DNA of 64,000 bases from Herbaspirillum rhizosphaerae_A (GCF_046025915.1 NZ_JAQQFR010000006.1:266888-330887), one strand, 5' to 3'. Numbered from the stretch's first letter, positions 9,401 to 17,994 are shown. The notes: generated by a model not told the origin, from the sequence alone. A program made the numbers and translations.

Positions 9401-9688
9401 TCAGGCGTTGCTGGTGGCAACCGACAGCACGACACTGAGATAACTGCTGCTGCGATTGCGGCTCTGGGCCTTCTCTTTTTCCAGGCGGAAGATTTCCTGA
9501 TAGTGCGCCTGGATACGTTGGCGCAGCTGGTTCAGATCTTGTTCGGAGACGGACGACAGCATTTGTTGCAATTGCTGTTGCAGCTCACGAATCTGGCGGG
9601 TCAGCAGCTGGATACGCTCGGAAATATCCTCGACGACGGCAGAAGCGGCGTTGGCGGCGTATTTTCCAAATTGAGCGCTGGCAGGCAT
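9401..9688 (-). CDS. Hypothetical small helical protein
   Basis: A 95-residue protein, almost entirely predicted helix, with a Gln/Leu-rich coiled coil at about residues 20-72 (RIQLLTRQIRELQQQLQQML, then a second helix from residue 47). There is no signal peptide or known motif. A GGAG-like ribosome site lies upstream of the ATG. It shares short length, helical content and orientation with the other unknown gene at 7783-8409, but a relationship is not demonstrable. The upstream region is a MITE-like element beginning 55 bases before the start, which may have altered its promoter. Confidence 0.55.
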   Translation of the reverse strand: MPASAQFGKYAANAASAVVEDISERIQLLTRQIRELQQQLQQMLSSVSEQDLNQLRQRIQAHYQEIFRLEKEKAQSRNRSSSYLSVVLSVATSNA

Positions 9689-9742
9689 GGTGTTCCCTTG
9701 CAGATGTAGTACTCCTTTTACGACCTTATCTGCGATTTCTTA

Positions 9743-9974
9743 AGGGCCTGTTAACAATCAATTTGCGAGTGCGAACGTGCGGCAGGCGTTGACTGCCTAG
9801 GCGCAGCGACGCGACGTAGCGGCACTACGGCAAGGAGCTGCAACAACGGCAGGCGACGCCTGCAGCCGTTCCCGAAGGGTTCCCGCCCGAAGGGCGCGCT
9901 GGCCGCGTTGTACGGTTTGCCTGCATACCCTTCTGGCGGGAACGCATCTCGCAAATTGATTGTTAGCAGGCCCT
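9743..9974. mobile_element. MITE-like element with 27-bp terminal inverted repeats
   Basis: Arms at 9743-9769 and 9948-9974 are inverted copies differing at one base (inner end ...CAATCAATTTGCGAG). They enclose about 178 bases of GC-rich DNA containing further palindromes, including two CCCGAAGGG units. No transposase is encoded; a short open frame across it on the minus strand is not convincing. TA dinucleotides at 9741-9742 and 9974-9975 could be a target duplication but are off-register by one base. The structure fits a non-autonomous miniature element or a large palindromic repeat. Confidence 0.65.
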
Positions 9975-9989
9975 AGGGCCAGACAAAAA

Positions 9990-10026
9990 TAAAGAGACGT
10001 TCCGGATCGCCCGGAACGCCTCTCTG
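9990..10026 (-). terminator. Rho-independent terminator of hpd
   Basis: Read on the minus strand, a stem of about 12 bp with a two-base internal mismatch (9993-10004 with 10011-10024) is followed by a T-rich run (complement of 9983-9992). It lies 43 bases past the hpd stop. Confidence 0.75.
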
Positions 10027-10068
10027 GTATTGCATTTTTGATAATTTAAACGTTCGGATCAACGAGGT

Positions 10069-11166
10069 TTAGATGACTCCGCGACGGATCTGATCCAGTT
10101 CAATCGATTCGAACAATGCCTTGAAATTGCCCTCGCCAAAACCATCATTGCCTTTGCGTTGAATGATTTCAAAGAAGATCGGCCCGATCAGCGTCTGCGT
10201 AAAAATCTGCAGCAACAGGCCCTGGCCTTCGGTCGGCGCGCCATCGATCAGAATCTTCAATTCGCGCAGCGCTGCCAGGTCTTCCTTGTGGCCGGGAATG
10301 CGGCGCTCCACCAGATCGTAGTAGGTGTTGATGGTGTCTTGCAGCGGCACCTTGCGCTGATACAGCGTGCGTACAGTCTGATAGATATCGTCTGTGCCCA
10401 GCGCGATGTGCTGGATACCTTCACCGTTGTACTGCTTGATGAATTCTTCGATCTGCGACTTGTCGTCGGCGCTCTCATTGATCGGGATGCGGATCTTGCC
10501 GCAAGGACTGGTCATGGCGCGCGACTTCAGGCCGGTCATCTTGCCTTCGATATCGAAATACTTGATCTCGCGGAAGTTGAACAGGCGCTCGTAAAAGGAG
10601 GACCATTTATCCATCGCGCCGCGCACCACGTTGTGCGTCAGGTGATCGATGTACGTCAGGCCGACACCGACCGGATGGCGTTCGACGTTGGGGAAGAACT
10701 CAAAATCAATATCGTAGATCGAACCGCGGTCGCCATAGCGATCCACCAGATACAGCAGCGAGCCACCGATGCCCTTGATGGCAGGAATGTTCAGTTCCAT
10801 CGGGCCGAGCTTGGCCGGTACGCCTTCGGCACCCATTTCCAGCGCGCGCTTGTAGACCGCAGCCGCATCCTTGACGCGGAAGGCCATGGCGTTGACCGAG
10901 AGGCCATGTACCTTGGCGAATTCAGTGGCATTGCTGTCCGGCTCCGCATTCAGGATGAAGTTGATCTGACCCTGACGATACAGCGTCACGTTTTTGGAGC
11001 GATGACGCGCGACAGCGGAGAATCCCATCGATTCCAGCACGGCGGCGATCGGCATGGGGTCCAGTGCGGCGTACTCGACGAATTCAAAACCGTCGGTACC
11101 CATGGGGTTGTCGAACAGGTCGGTGCTGCTGCGGGTGGAAGTAATCTGCGTGGCTTGGCCCATCAT
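10069..11166 (-). CDS. hpd: 4-hydroxyphenylpyruvate dioxygenase
   Basis: A 365-residue non-heme Fe(II) dioxygenase converting 4-hydroxyphenylpyruvate to homogentisate in tyrosine catabolism. Two VOC-type halves are visible. The iron ligands are His175 (IDHLTHNV), His253 (IQHIALG) and Glu333 (PIFFEIIQR), all present, and the length matches bacterial HPPDs. No homogentisate dioxygenase or fumarylacetoacetase gene lies next to it. It is transcribed divergently from an Lrp-family gene across a 176-base gap, which suggests local control by that regulator. Confidence 0.96.
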   Translation of the reverse strand: MMGQATQITSTRSSTDLFDNPMGTDGFEFVEYAALDPMPIAAVLESMGFSAVARHRSKNVTLYRQGQINFILNAEPDSNATEFAKVHGLSVNAMAFRVKDAAAVYKRALEMGAEGVPAKLGPMELNIPAIKGIGGSLLYLVDRYGDRGSIYDIDFEFFPNVERHPVGVGLTYIDHLTHNVVRGAMDKWSSFYERLFNFREIKYFDIEGKMTGLKSRAMTSPCGKIRIPINESADDKSQIEEFIKQYNGEGIQHIALGTDDIYQTVRTLYQRKVPLQDTINTYYDLVERRIPGHKEDLAALRELKILIDGAPTEGQGLLLQIFTQTLIGPIFFEIIQRKGNDGFGEGNFKALFESIELDQIRRGVI

Positions 11167-11266
11167 GGTCTCCTGGAATGTGGAGCGGGGCAGGTGCCTT
11201 GTGGGCGCCTTGCACCAGCTCAGTACTGGGTAATGTATGAATCCAGTTTATTGCAGGAGTTACGCA

Positions 11267-11291
11267 AAATGTGATTGTTATTTCCACATTT
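11267..11291. promoter_or_regulatory. Candidate operator between hpd and the Lrp-type gene
   Basis: A perfect 7-bp inverted repeat, AAATGTG (11267-11273) and CACATTT (11285-11291), is separated by 11 bases of mostly A/T. It sits about 100 bases upstream of hpd and 52 bases upstream of the regulator gene. Its size and AT-rich spacer suit an Lrp/AsnC dimer. No binding data; assignment is by position and symmetry. Confidence 0.45.
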
Positions 11292-11342
11292 GTCGCGGTA
11301 TGATGCACAAATTGTTCAATATTATGGGGAAAAGAGGGCGAT

Positions 11343-11861
11343 ATGAGCACTATCACCGTAGATCGGTTTGATCTGGCCTTGCTGGCTGAGTTGCAGCGCG
11401 ACGGTCATATCACCAACAGCGCCCTCGGCCAGAAAGTACACCTGTCGACTTCCCAGATCAGCCGGCGCGTGCAGCGTCTGGAAGAAGCGCATGTCATCGA
11501 ACGCTATACCGCGGTGCTCGATCCGGCCGTCGTCGGCCTTGGCGTCACGGCATTCACCAACGTTACGCTCGACCGCCAAGGCGAAACACGCGGCGACCAG
11601 TTCGAAAAAGCGGTGCAGAGCATGCCGGAAATCATGGAGTGCTTTTCCATCACCGGCGAAGCGGATTATATCCTGCGCATCGTCGCCCCCGACCTGGCGG
11701 CGTTTTCCGAGTTCATGATGACGCGTCTGCTGCGCCTGCCCGGCGTCACCAACGTCAAATCCAACATCACCATGAAACAGATCAAGCACTCGCATGTGCT
11801 GCCGCTGGATCACGTCACGCAACCGGCGCAAAGCCGTCAGCGCATCAAGTTTTCGTCCTGA
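11343..11861 (+). CDS. Lrp/AsnC-family regulator divergent from hpd
   Basis: A 172-residue Lrp/AsnC protein. An N-terminal winged helix-turn-helix (residues about 8-55, LSTSQISRRVQRLEEAHVI) is followed by the effector/RAM domain (about 70-150) with the family motif CFSITGEADYILRI. The stand-alone position divergent from hpd suggests it senses an aromatic amino acid and controls tyrosine catabolism, as neighbouring Lrp-type genes often do. The C-terminal 20 residues are an extension beyond the core fold. The target is inferred from position only. Confidence 0.9.
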   Translation: MSTITVDRFDLALLAELQRDGHITNSALGQKVHLSTSQISRRVQRLEEAHVIERYTAVLDPAVVGLGVTAFTNVTLDRQGETRGDQFEKAVQSMPEIMECFSITGEADYILRIVAPDLAAFSEFMMTRLLRLPGVTNVKSNITMKQIKHSHVLPLDHVTQPAQSRQRIKFSS

Positions 11862-11963
11862 TTTTTCCGGAGAAACAATACCGGATTTGAAAGCAAGAGG
11901 CGGAGTGTAAGGCTCCCTCCCGCCGACCATACTGCGATGACCGTGTAACTAAAAGGTGTCATC

Positions 11964-13076
11964 ATGTTCAGTATGAATACCAGCAAGTCCATTTCATCCG
12001 CTCCGGTTTCCAAACTGGTCGCCAGTCCTGACGACCAGCGCTGGCAGGCCGTCACGCAACGCGACAAAGCCGCCGACGGTAGTTTTTACTATGCCGTACG
12101 CACCACTGGCGTCTATTGCCGGCCATCGTGTCCTTCGCGTCAGGCGCGCCGCGAAAACGTCGCCTTCTACGATACTGTGGCACAGGCAGAACAAGCCGGC
12201 TTTCGCGCCTGCAAACGTTGCAAGCCGAACGAAGCTGCACTGGCTGAGCGTCAGGCGCAGGCCATTGCCGCAGTCTGTCGAGCTATCGAGCAGGCAGAGG
12301 AGTTGCCTTCGCTCGACGACTTGGCACAGATCGCCGGTATGAGCCGCTTCCACTTTCATCGCATTTTCAAAGACAAGACCGGCGTCACGCCCAAGGCCTA
12401 CGCCGCAGCGCATCGGGCGCAGCGCTTGCGTCAGGGCTTGGCGCAGAGCGATACCGTCACCAATGCCATGTATGACGCCGGCTTCAATTCCAGCGGACGG
12501 TTTTATGCAGAATCTACCGGTCGCCTGGGGATGACGCCTAGCGCCTATCGCAGCGGTGGCAGCGGTGCGCAGATCCGTTTTGCGGTCGCGCAGTGCTGGC
12601 TGGGTGCGATTCTGGTGGCAACTACCGCCAAAGGCGTTTGCGCGATTACGCTGGGGGATGACCCGGATCAATTGGTACGCGATCTGCAGGATCAATTTCC
12701 TCAGGCTGAGCTGATCGGCGGCGATGCCGAATTCGAAAAGCTGATCGCCAAAGTGATCGGCTTCATCGAGTCGCCGCAAGGCGATCTCAACCTGCCGCTC
12801 GATGTACGCGGCACGGCTTTCCAGCAACGCGTATGGCAAGCACTGCGCGAGATCCCGGCCGGCGCGCGCGTGACGTATTCCGACATTGCCCAGCGCATCG
12901 GCAAGCCGTCTGCAGTACGCGCCGTCGCCAGCGCCTGTGCGTCGAATACCATCGCCGTATTGATCCCATGTCATCGCGTGGTGCGCATGGACGGTTCGTT
13001 GTCGGGTTACCGCTGGGGCGTCGAGCGCAAGAAGGCTCTGCTGGAGAAAGAGGGAGAAGGAGAAGTTCTGTCATGA
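11964..13076 (+). CDS. ada: Bifunctional Ada: methylphosphotriester/O6-methylguanine methyltransferase and activator
   Basis: A 370-residue Ada. Domains in order: the zinc-binding AdaA domain with Cys52, Cys56, Cys83 and Cys86 (YCRPSC, ACKRC); an AraC-type helix-turn-helix (about 105-195); and an O6-alkylguanine-DNA alkyltransferase domain with the acceptor Cys336 in PCHRVV. In E. coli, methyl transfer to the N-terminal Cys turns Ada into an activator of ada-alkB. The next gene is alkB, overlapping by four bases, so the adaptive-response operon layout is conserved. All catalytic residues are present. Confidence 0.96.
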   Translation: MFSMNTSKSISSAPVSKLVASPDDQRWQAVTQRDKAADGSFYYAVRTTGVYCRPSCPSRQARRENVAFYDTVAQAEQAGFRACKRCKPNEAALAERQAQAIAAVCRAIEQAEELPSLDDLAQIAGMSRFHFHRIFKDKTGVTPKAYAAAHRAQRLRQGLAQSDTVTNAMYDAGFNSSGRFYAESTGRLGMTPSAYRSGGSGAQIRFAVAQCWLGAILVATTAKGVCAITLGDDPDQLVRDLQDQFPQAELIGGDAEFEKLIAKVIGFIESPQGDLNLPLDVRGTAFQQRVWQALREIPAGARVTYSDIAQRIGKPSAVRAVASACASNTIAVLIPCHRVVRMDGSLSGYRWGVERKKALLEKEGEGEVLS

Positions 13077-13720
13077 CCGGTGATCTGTTCGCTGCCTTGC
13101 GCGTGCCGTCCGTCGAACGTATCGACGACGGCGCGATTTGGCTGCGGGCCTTTGCCGACGAGCAGGTGGCTGTTCTCGTGCAGGCTATCGACCAAGTGAC
13201 CGCGCAAGCGCCTTTCCGGCAGATGCAGACACCGGGCGGTTACACCATGTCGGTGGCGATGAGCAACTGCGGTGAACTCGGTTGGGTCACCGACCGGCGC
13301 GGCTATCGCTATCAGCGTGACGATCCGCTGTCGCAGCGGCCATGGCCTGCCATGCCGGACGTGTTTGTCAAGTTGGCTGTCGCCGCTGCAAATGCAGCAG
13401 GCTTCGACAACTTCATGCCGGACGCCTGCCTGATCAACCGCTATGTTCCGGGTGCGCGCATGTCGCTGCATCAGGACAAGAACGAAGGCGACATGACGCA
13501 GCCGATTGTGTCGGTGTCGCTGGGGTTGCCGGCGACCTTCCTCTTCGGCGGCAACGAGCGCGCTGACAAGCCGGTACGCATGCGGCTCGAGAGTGGCGAC
13601 GTGGTGGTGTGGGGCGGCCCGTCGCGTTTGCGTTTTCATGGCGTCGACACGCTGGCGGAGGGCGTGCACGAACTGACCGGCCAGTGTCGCTACAACCTGA
13701 CTTTTCGTAAGGCGGGTTAA
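13073..13720 (+). CDS. alkB: DNA oxidative demethylase AlkB
   Basis: A 215-residue Fe(II)/2-oxoglutarate dioxygenase that removes methyl groups from 1-methyladenine and 3-methylcytosine. Iron ligands His133, Asp135 and His189 are in SLHQDKNE and RFHGVD. The 2-oxoglutarate-binding RxNxTFR signature is at residues 206-212. The ATG at 13073 overlaps the ada stop (ATGA); a longer upstream frame is only the ada sequence out of frame. The length matches E. coli AlkB. Confidence 0.96.
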   Translation: MTGDLFAALRVPSVERIDDGAIWLRAFADEQVAVLVQAIDQVTAQAPFRQMQTPGGYTMSVAMSNCGELGWVTDRRGYRYQRDDPLSQRPWPAMPDVFVKLAVAAANAAGFDNFMPDACLINRYVPGARMSLHQDKNEGDMTQPIVSVSLGLPATFLFGGNERADKPVRMRLESGDVVVWGGPSRLRFHGVDTLAEGVHELTGQCRYNLTFRKAG

Positions 13721-13822
13721 GACACTTTTTGGCAGGGCGGTCCAAAATGGGGCGTCAAAAGACAAATCGGACCAACAGGTCTAAAATTTCGGGTTTCCCA
13801 ATCCAAAATAAAACAGGCCATC

Positions 13823-15058
13823 ATGGAGACAGCGCTCAACCCGCCGGAAATGCCTCAGGCAGCCGAAAAACAGGCTGCAGAAAAAACCGGTTTCCGCGTC
13901 CTTGGCGCGATCAGTTTTTCGCACTTCCTCAATGACATGATTCAATCGCTGCTGCTGGCGATTTATCCGCTGTTGAAGGGCAATTTCCATCTGAGCTTTG
14001 CCCAGATTGGTCTGATCACCCTGACATTCCAGGTGACTGCTTCGCTGTTGCAACCTCTGGTCGGCCTCTACACCGACAAACATCCCAAACCGTATTCGCT
14101 GGCCATCGGCATGGGTTCTACCTTGTGCGGTTTGCTGCTGCTGTCGGTCGCGCCGAATTTTGGTGTGCTGCTGGTTGCTGCTGCGCTGGTCGGCACCGGT
14201 TCTTCTGTCTTCCATCCTGAAGCTTCGCGAGTGGCGCGCATGGCATCAGGCGGTCGCCATGGTCTTGCACAATCGCTGTTCCAGGTCGGCGGTAACGCCG
14301 GTAGCGCGATGGGCCCCTTGCTGGCGGCATGGATCATCATCCCAGGCGGACAACGCAGCATCGCGTGGTTCACCATTGCGGCGCTGATTGCCATCGTCGT
14401 GCTGCGTCAGATCGGTCACTGGTATCAACGCCAGCAACTGGCTGGCAAGACCAAGGCGAAGAAGAAGGCCACCGGTTATGTTCAACTGCCACGCAAGCAA
14501 GTGATCCAGGCGGTCAGCATCCTGTTGCTGCTGATTTTTTCCAAGTACTTTTACATGGCCAGCCTGTCGAGCTACTTCACGTTTTATCTGATCAGCAAAT
14601 TCCAGCTGTCGGTGCAGGATGCGCAGATTCATCTGTTCGTGTTCTTGTTTGCGGTCGCCATTGGCACCGTGGTCGGCGGCCCGATCGGTGACCGTGTCGG
14701 GCGCAAGCTGGTGATCTGGGTATCGATCCTGGGTGTTGCGCCGTTCACGCTGATGCTGCCATACGCCAACCTGTTCTGGACTGGCGTATTGACCGTCATC
14801 ATCGGCATGATCCTGGCGTCGGCCTTCTCGGCAATTCTGGTGTTCGCGCAAGAGCTGATGCCTGGCAAGGTCGGCACCGTGTCGGGTTTGTTCTTTGGTT
14901 TCGCGTTCGGCATGGGTGGTATTGGCGCGGCGTTGCTGGGCAAGCTGGCCGACGTGACCGATATTTTCTTTGTGTATCAGGTCTGCGCTTTCCTGCCGCT
15001 GATCGGCTTGCTGGCAGCCTTCCTGCCGAAGCTGGAGAAGGCGCCTGCAGCTGCTTAG
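13823..15058 (+). CDS. MFS transporter, fosmidomycin-resistance (Fsr) type
   Basis: A 411-residue major facilitator protein with about 12 membrane segments. The opening block SFSHFLNDMIQSLLLAIYPL and the stretches GSSVFHPEASRVARMASGG and FQVGGNAGSAMGPL are characteristic of the fosmidomycin-resistance branch of drug:H+ antiporters. The Fsr name denotes family, not proven substrate. Upstream (13741-13809) TCC/TAAAAT-like octamers recur three times, possibly an operator. A terminator follows the stop. Confidence 0.88.
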   Translation: METALNPPEMPQAAEKQAAEKTGFRVLGAISFSHFLNDMIQSLLLAIYPLLKGNFHLSFAQIGLITLTFQVTASLLQPLVGLYTDKHPKPYSLAIGMGSTLCGLLLLSVAPNFGVLLVAAALVGTGSSVFHPEASRVARMASGGRHGLAQSLFQVGGNAGSAMGPLLAAWIIIPGGQRSIAWFTIAALIAIVVLRQIGHWYQRQQLAGKTKAKKKATGYVQLPRKQVIQAVSILLLLIFSKYFYMASLSSYFTFYLISKFQLSVQDAQIHLFVFLFAVAIGTVVGGPIGDRVGRKLVIWVSILGVAPFTLMLPYANLFWTGVLTVIIGMILASAFSAILVFAQELMPGKVGTVSGLFFGFAFGMGGIGAALLGKLADVTDIFFVYQVCAFLPLIGLLAAFLPKLEKAPAAA

Positions 15059-15080
15059 CGCTATATTCTCTCGCGCATGA

Positions 15081-15117
15081 AAAACCGGCTTTCCACGCAA
15101 ATGGAAAACCGGTTTTT
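15081..15117. terminator. Bidirectional terminator between fsr-type gene and topoisomerase IB
   Basis: A stem of about 15 bp (15081-15095 with 15102-15116, one mismatch) is flanked by A on the left and T6 on the right. It separates convergent genes and can serve both. Confidence 0.85.
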
Positions 15118-15139
15118 TATTTTCTGCCGATGAATTTTT

Positions 15140-16324
15140 CTACCGCTTGCGAGATTTCGATGGTTTGACTTCTTCCTGCAAGCGTTGTTGCAGCAGCGCC
15201 AGCACCGCAGCTTCTTCCGGGCTTAACGCGTGCAGGTCGTGAACCAGATTGTCGCGCACCTGTTTCTTGAGTGTGCCGGCCGTGACGCCGTCCAGATACG
15301 AAGAAATCACGTCAGGGTGCACATAGCATTTGCGGCAGATGGTCGGTGTATTCCCCAGCTTCATGGCTACGTGCTCAATAGCCTGGACGATGTTTTTCTT
15401 CGCCTGGGCCTGTGAATCAAATTGCTGAAATTCGTTCAGCGCCAGTGCTGCCAGCACGGTTCCCGCCCAAGTGCGAAAGTCCTTGGCGGTGTAATCCTCG
15501 CCCGTAATCTCGTGCAGGTAGTCGTTGACGTCGCTGGAGCCAATGCTGTGCGTGTCGCCGGCCTCATCAACATACTGAAACAAATCCTGCCCCGGCAAAT
15601 CGAGCAGCTTGCGCACGATGCGCACCATGTAGGGATCGTGCAGTTTGATGGTGTGCTGCACACCGCTCTTGCCGCGAAAATGGAATCTGACATCGGCGCC
15701 ATCGACCTTGACGTGGCGATTGCGTAGCGTGGTCATGCCGAATGACTGATTGCTGCGCGCGTACTCGTCGTTGCCGACGCGCATGAGTGTGGCTTGCAAG
15801 AGATAAATGACTGTCGCGAGTACTTTTTGTTTGCTCAGGCCGGGTTTCTTGAGATCGTGCTCAAGGCATTTACGGATCTGCGGCAATACTTTCGCAAAGC
15901 TGATCATCCGCTGATATTTGACTTCATCGCGCACGATGCGCCAGCGCGCGTGATAGCGGTATTGTTTGCGTTGACGCGCATCGCGTCCGGTGGCCTGGAT
16001 ATGGCCGTTGGCCCACGGGCAGATCCATACGTCTTCCCATGCGGGCGGCACCGCAAGCGCCTTGATGCGGGCGAGAAGGGTGTTGTCATGGATGGTCTTG
16101 CCGTCGCTGTCGATATAAATGAAATCGCCGTGATCGCGTTTGCGGCTGATGCCGGGTGTATCGTCGTTGACATAGCGCAGACCGCTTTCCCGGGCAATTT
16201 TCTTTGCACTCGGCACAGCCGGAGTTGAGCCCGAGTTTGCTGAGCAGGCCACGTCGCGATGGACTTGTGTATGCATACGAAGGTCTTTCCTCAAGCGAAC
16301 TTGCGTTTGCGGATGACTTAACAA
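15140..16324 (-). CDS. DNA topoisomerase IB (poxvirus-type)
   Basis: A 394-residue type IB topoisomerase, the bacterial family resembling the vaccinia enzyme. It relaxes supercoils by a transient 3'-phosphotyrosine bond. The N-terminal DNA-binding part includes IYIDSDGKTIHD and PPAWEDVWICPWANGHIQAT. The catalytic domain has RVGNDEYAR, KDFRTWAGT and the nucleophile Tyr334 in CRKCYVHPDVI. The first 16 residues may be dispensable, since a second ATG lies at codon 17. It is a non-essential accessory topoisomerase present in many betaproteobacteria. Confidence 0.93.
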   Translation of the reverse strand: MLSHPQTQVRLRKDLRMHTQVHRDVACSANSGSTPAVPSAKKIARESGLRYVNDDTPGISRKRDHGDFIYIDSDGKTIHDNTLLARIKALAVPPAWEDVWICPWANGHIQATGRDARQRKQYRYHARWRIVRDEVKYQRMISFAKVLPQIRKCLEHDLKKPGLSKQKVLATVIYLLQATLMRVGNDEYARSNQSFGMTTLRNRHVKVDGADVRFHFRGKSGVQHTIKLHDPYMVRIVRKLLDLPGQDLFQYVDEAGDTHSIGSSDVNDYLHEITGEDYTAKDFRTWAGTVLAALALNEFQQFDSQAQAKKNIVQAIEHVAMKLGNTPTICRKCYVHPDVISSYLDGVTAGTLKKQVRDNLVHDLHALSPEEAAVLALLQQRLQEEVKPSKSRKR

Positions 16325-16604
16325 ATGCTGGAGGTGCCGTGTAATCCATCGCGGTCAATGACATGCATTAAGCGAACGGGCGGCAGCAAGGTTCAAGTGC
16401 GGCCTTGCTGCATGGTAATGACTTGGAAATGCAGTCTCCGGCATATTGTCTTCGTCGTAAACGGCGGAGGGAATTGTGAGATACAACCGTCGATGGATTG
16501 ATTATCGGCGCATTGCTTCGGAAGGAATGTCAGCGCAACCAGACAGCGCGTGTGGGACGTTTCCTACGTGGGCCACTCGTACACTATCGAATGCCCACAG
16601 CGCG
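16325..16604. other. Intergenic region with a 9-bp inverted repeat
   Basis: About 280 bases lie upstream of the topoisomerase gene. A perfect 9-bp palindrome, GCAGCAAGG (16383-16391) and CCTTGCTGC (16403-16411), lies in its first third and could be an operator or RNA hairpin. No gene is recognisable in the rest. Confidence 0.4.
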
Positions 16605-16641
16605 CAAAAAACAAAAAGCCGAAGCATGAGGCTTCGGCTTG
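16605..16641 (-). terminator. Rho-independent terminator of dadA
   Basis: A perfect 10-bp stem (16617-16626 with 16632-16641) is followed on the minus strand by a T-rich run (complement of 16605-16618). It lies 46 bases past the dadA stop. Confidence 0.88.
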
Positions 16642-16686
16642 GTAGGTTGTAGCGCTGCTGCTGATTTTCGGTAGCTTCCTGATAGA

Positions 16687-17970
16687 TCAGGCAGTCGCAG
16701 TAGCGTGGAATTGCTGCTGACCCATATAACGCGCCACCGACAAATCGTCCGAAGCGATAGCAGGGCGTCGGCCCGAAATCAGATCCGACAGCAATTGACC
16801 GGAGCCGCACGACATCGTCCAGCCCAGCGTGCCATGGCCGCTGTTGATGAACAGGTTGCTGATCGGTGTGGCGCCGACGACTGGCGTACCGTCCGGCGTC
16901 ATTGGACGCAGGCCGGTCCAGAAGCTGGCTTGTGCCGTATTGCCGGCACCCGGGAACAGATCGTTGACGACCATCTCCAGCGTGGCGCGGCGCTTCGGAT
17001 TGAGCTCCTTGTTGAAACCGACCACTTCCGCCATACCTCCCACGCGGATGCGGTTGTCAAAACGCGTGACGGCGATCTTGTAGGTTTCGTCGAGGATAGT
17101 CGATACCGGTGCGGCCTCGGCGTTGACCACTGGCACGGTGATCGAATAACCCTTGAGCGGATATACCGGAATGTCGACGATGTTGCGCAGGAAGTTGGTG
17201 GAGTACGAACCCAATGCAACGACGTAACTGTCGGCCTTGACCAGTTCCTTGCCGCATACCACGCCGTCAATCTCGCCACCGGCCACCGCCAGCGCATCGA
17301 TATCGACGCCGTAGCGGAAGCGCACGCCGAGTTCCTCGGCCATTTTCGCCAGCTTGGTGGTGAACAGCTGGCAGTCGCCGGTTTCATCGTTCGGCAGGCG
17401 CAGGCCTCCAGTCAGTTTGTGGCTGACTTTGGCCAGTGCCGGTTCGGCGCCGGCGAGCTGATTGCTGGTCAGCAGCTCGTAGGGCACGCCGGTCTGGCGC
17501 AGTACGTCGATATCCTTTTGCGCGCCGTCGAACTGTTCCTGCGTGCGGAATAGTTGCAGGGTGCCTTGCTGGCGGCCTTCGTAATCGATGCCGGTGTCGG
17601 CGCGCAGTTCGCGGAAGCAGTCGCGGCTGTATTCAGCCAGGCGCACCATGCGTTCCTTGTTGACGGCGTAGCTGCCGGCATTGCAGTTGCGCAGCATTTG
17701 CCACATCCAGCGCAATTGCTGCAGCGTGCCGTCCAGGCGGATCGCCAGTGGAGCGTGTTCTTCAAACATCCACTTCAGGGCCTTGAGCGGAATGCCGGGC
17801 GCAGCCCATGGCGAAGCGTAGCCGGGCGAGATCTGGCCGGCGTTGCCGAAGCTGGTTTCGAGTGCCGGACCGGGCTGGCGATCAAGCACCGTGACCTGAT
17901 GACCTGCCTTGGCGAGGTAGTAAGCACTGGTGACGCCGATGACGCCGCTGCCCAAAATAACGACACGCAT
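16687..17970 (-). CDS. dadA: D-amino acid dehydrogenase (small subunit type)
   Basis: A 427-residue FAD-dependent, membrane-associated dehydrogenase that oxidises D-alanine and other D-amino acids to keto acids. It feeds the respiratory chain and links to L-alanine catabolism through a racemase. The N-terminal dinucleotide fold has GSGVIGVTSAYYLAKAGH. FGNAGQISPGYASPWAAPG and the C-terminal NSGHGTLGWTMSCGSG are family-specific. No racemase gene is adjacent. The divergent Lrp-family gene 104 bases upstream is the expected regulator, as Lrp controls dad operons in other proteobacteria. Confidence 0.95.
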   Translation of the reverse strand: MRVVILGSGVIGVTSAYYLAKAGHQVTVLDRQPGPALETSFGNAGQISPGYASPWAAPGIPLKALKWMFEEHAPLAIRLDGTLQQLRWMWQMLRNCNAGSYAVNKERMVRLAEYSRDCFRELRADTGIDYEGRQQGTLQLFRTQEQFDGAQKDIDVLRQTGVPYELLTSNQLAGAEPALAKVSHKLTGGLRLPNDETGDCQLFTTKLAKMAEELGVRFRYGVDIDALAVAGGEIDGVVCGKELVKADSYVVALGSYSTNFLRNIVDIPVYPLKGYSITVPVVNAEAAPVSTILDETYKIAVTRFDNRIRVGGMAEVVGFNKELNPKRRATLEMVVNDLFPGAGNTAQASFWTGLRPMTPDGTPVVGATPISNLFINSGHGTLGWTMSCGSGQLLSDLISGRRPAIASDDLSVARYMGQQQFHATATA

Positions 17971-17994
17971 GGTAATTCCCTGAAATAGTTGTGT

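Noticed and set aside
9751..9954. 67-codon frame inside the MITE-like element
   Set aside because: It spans the palindromic repeat itself; it is Pro/Arg/Ala-rich and has no start signal.
10159..11274. 371-codon plus-strand frame opposite hpd
   Set aside because: Antisense shadow; hpd has all iron ligands and a proper terminator on the minus strand.
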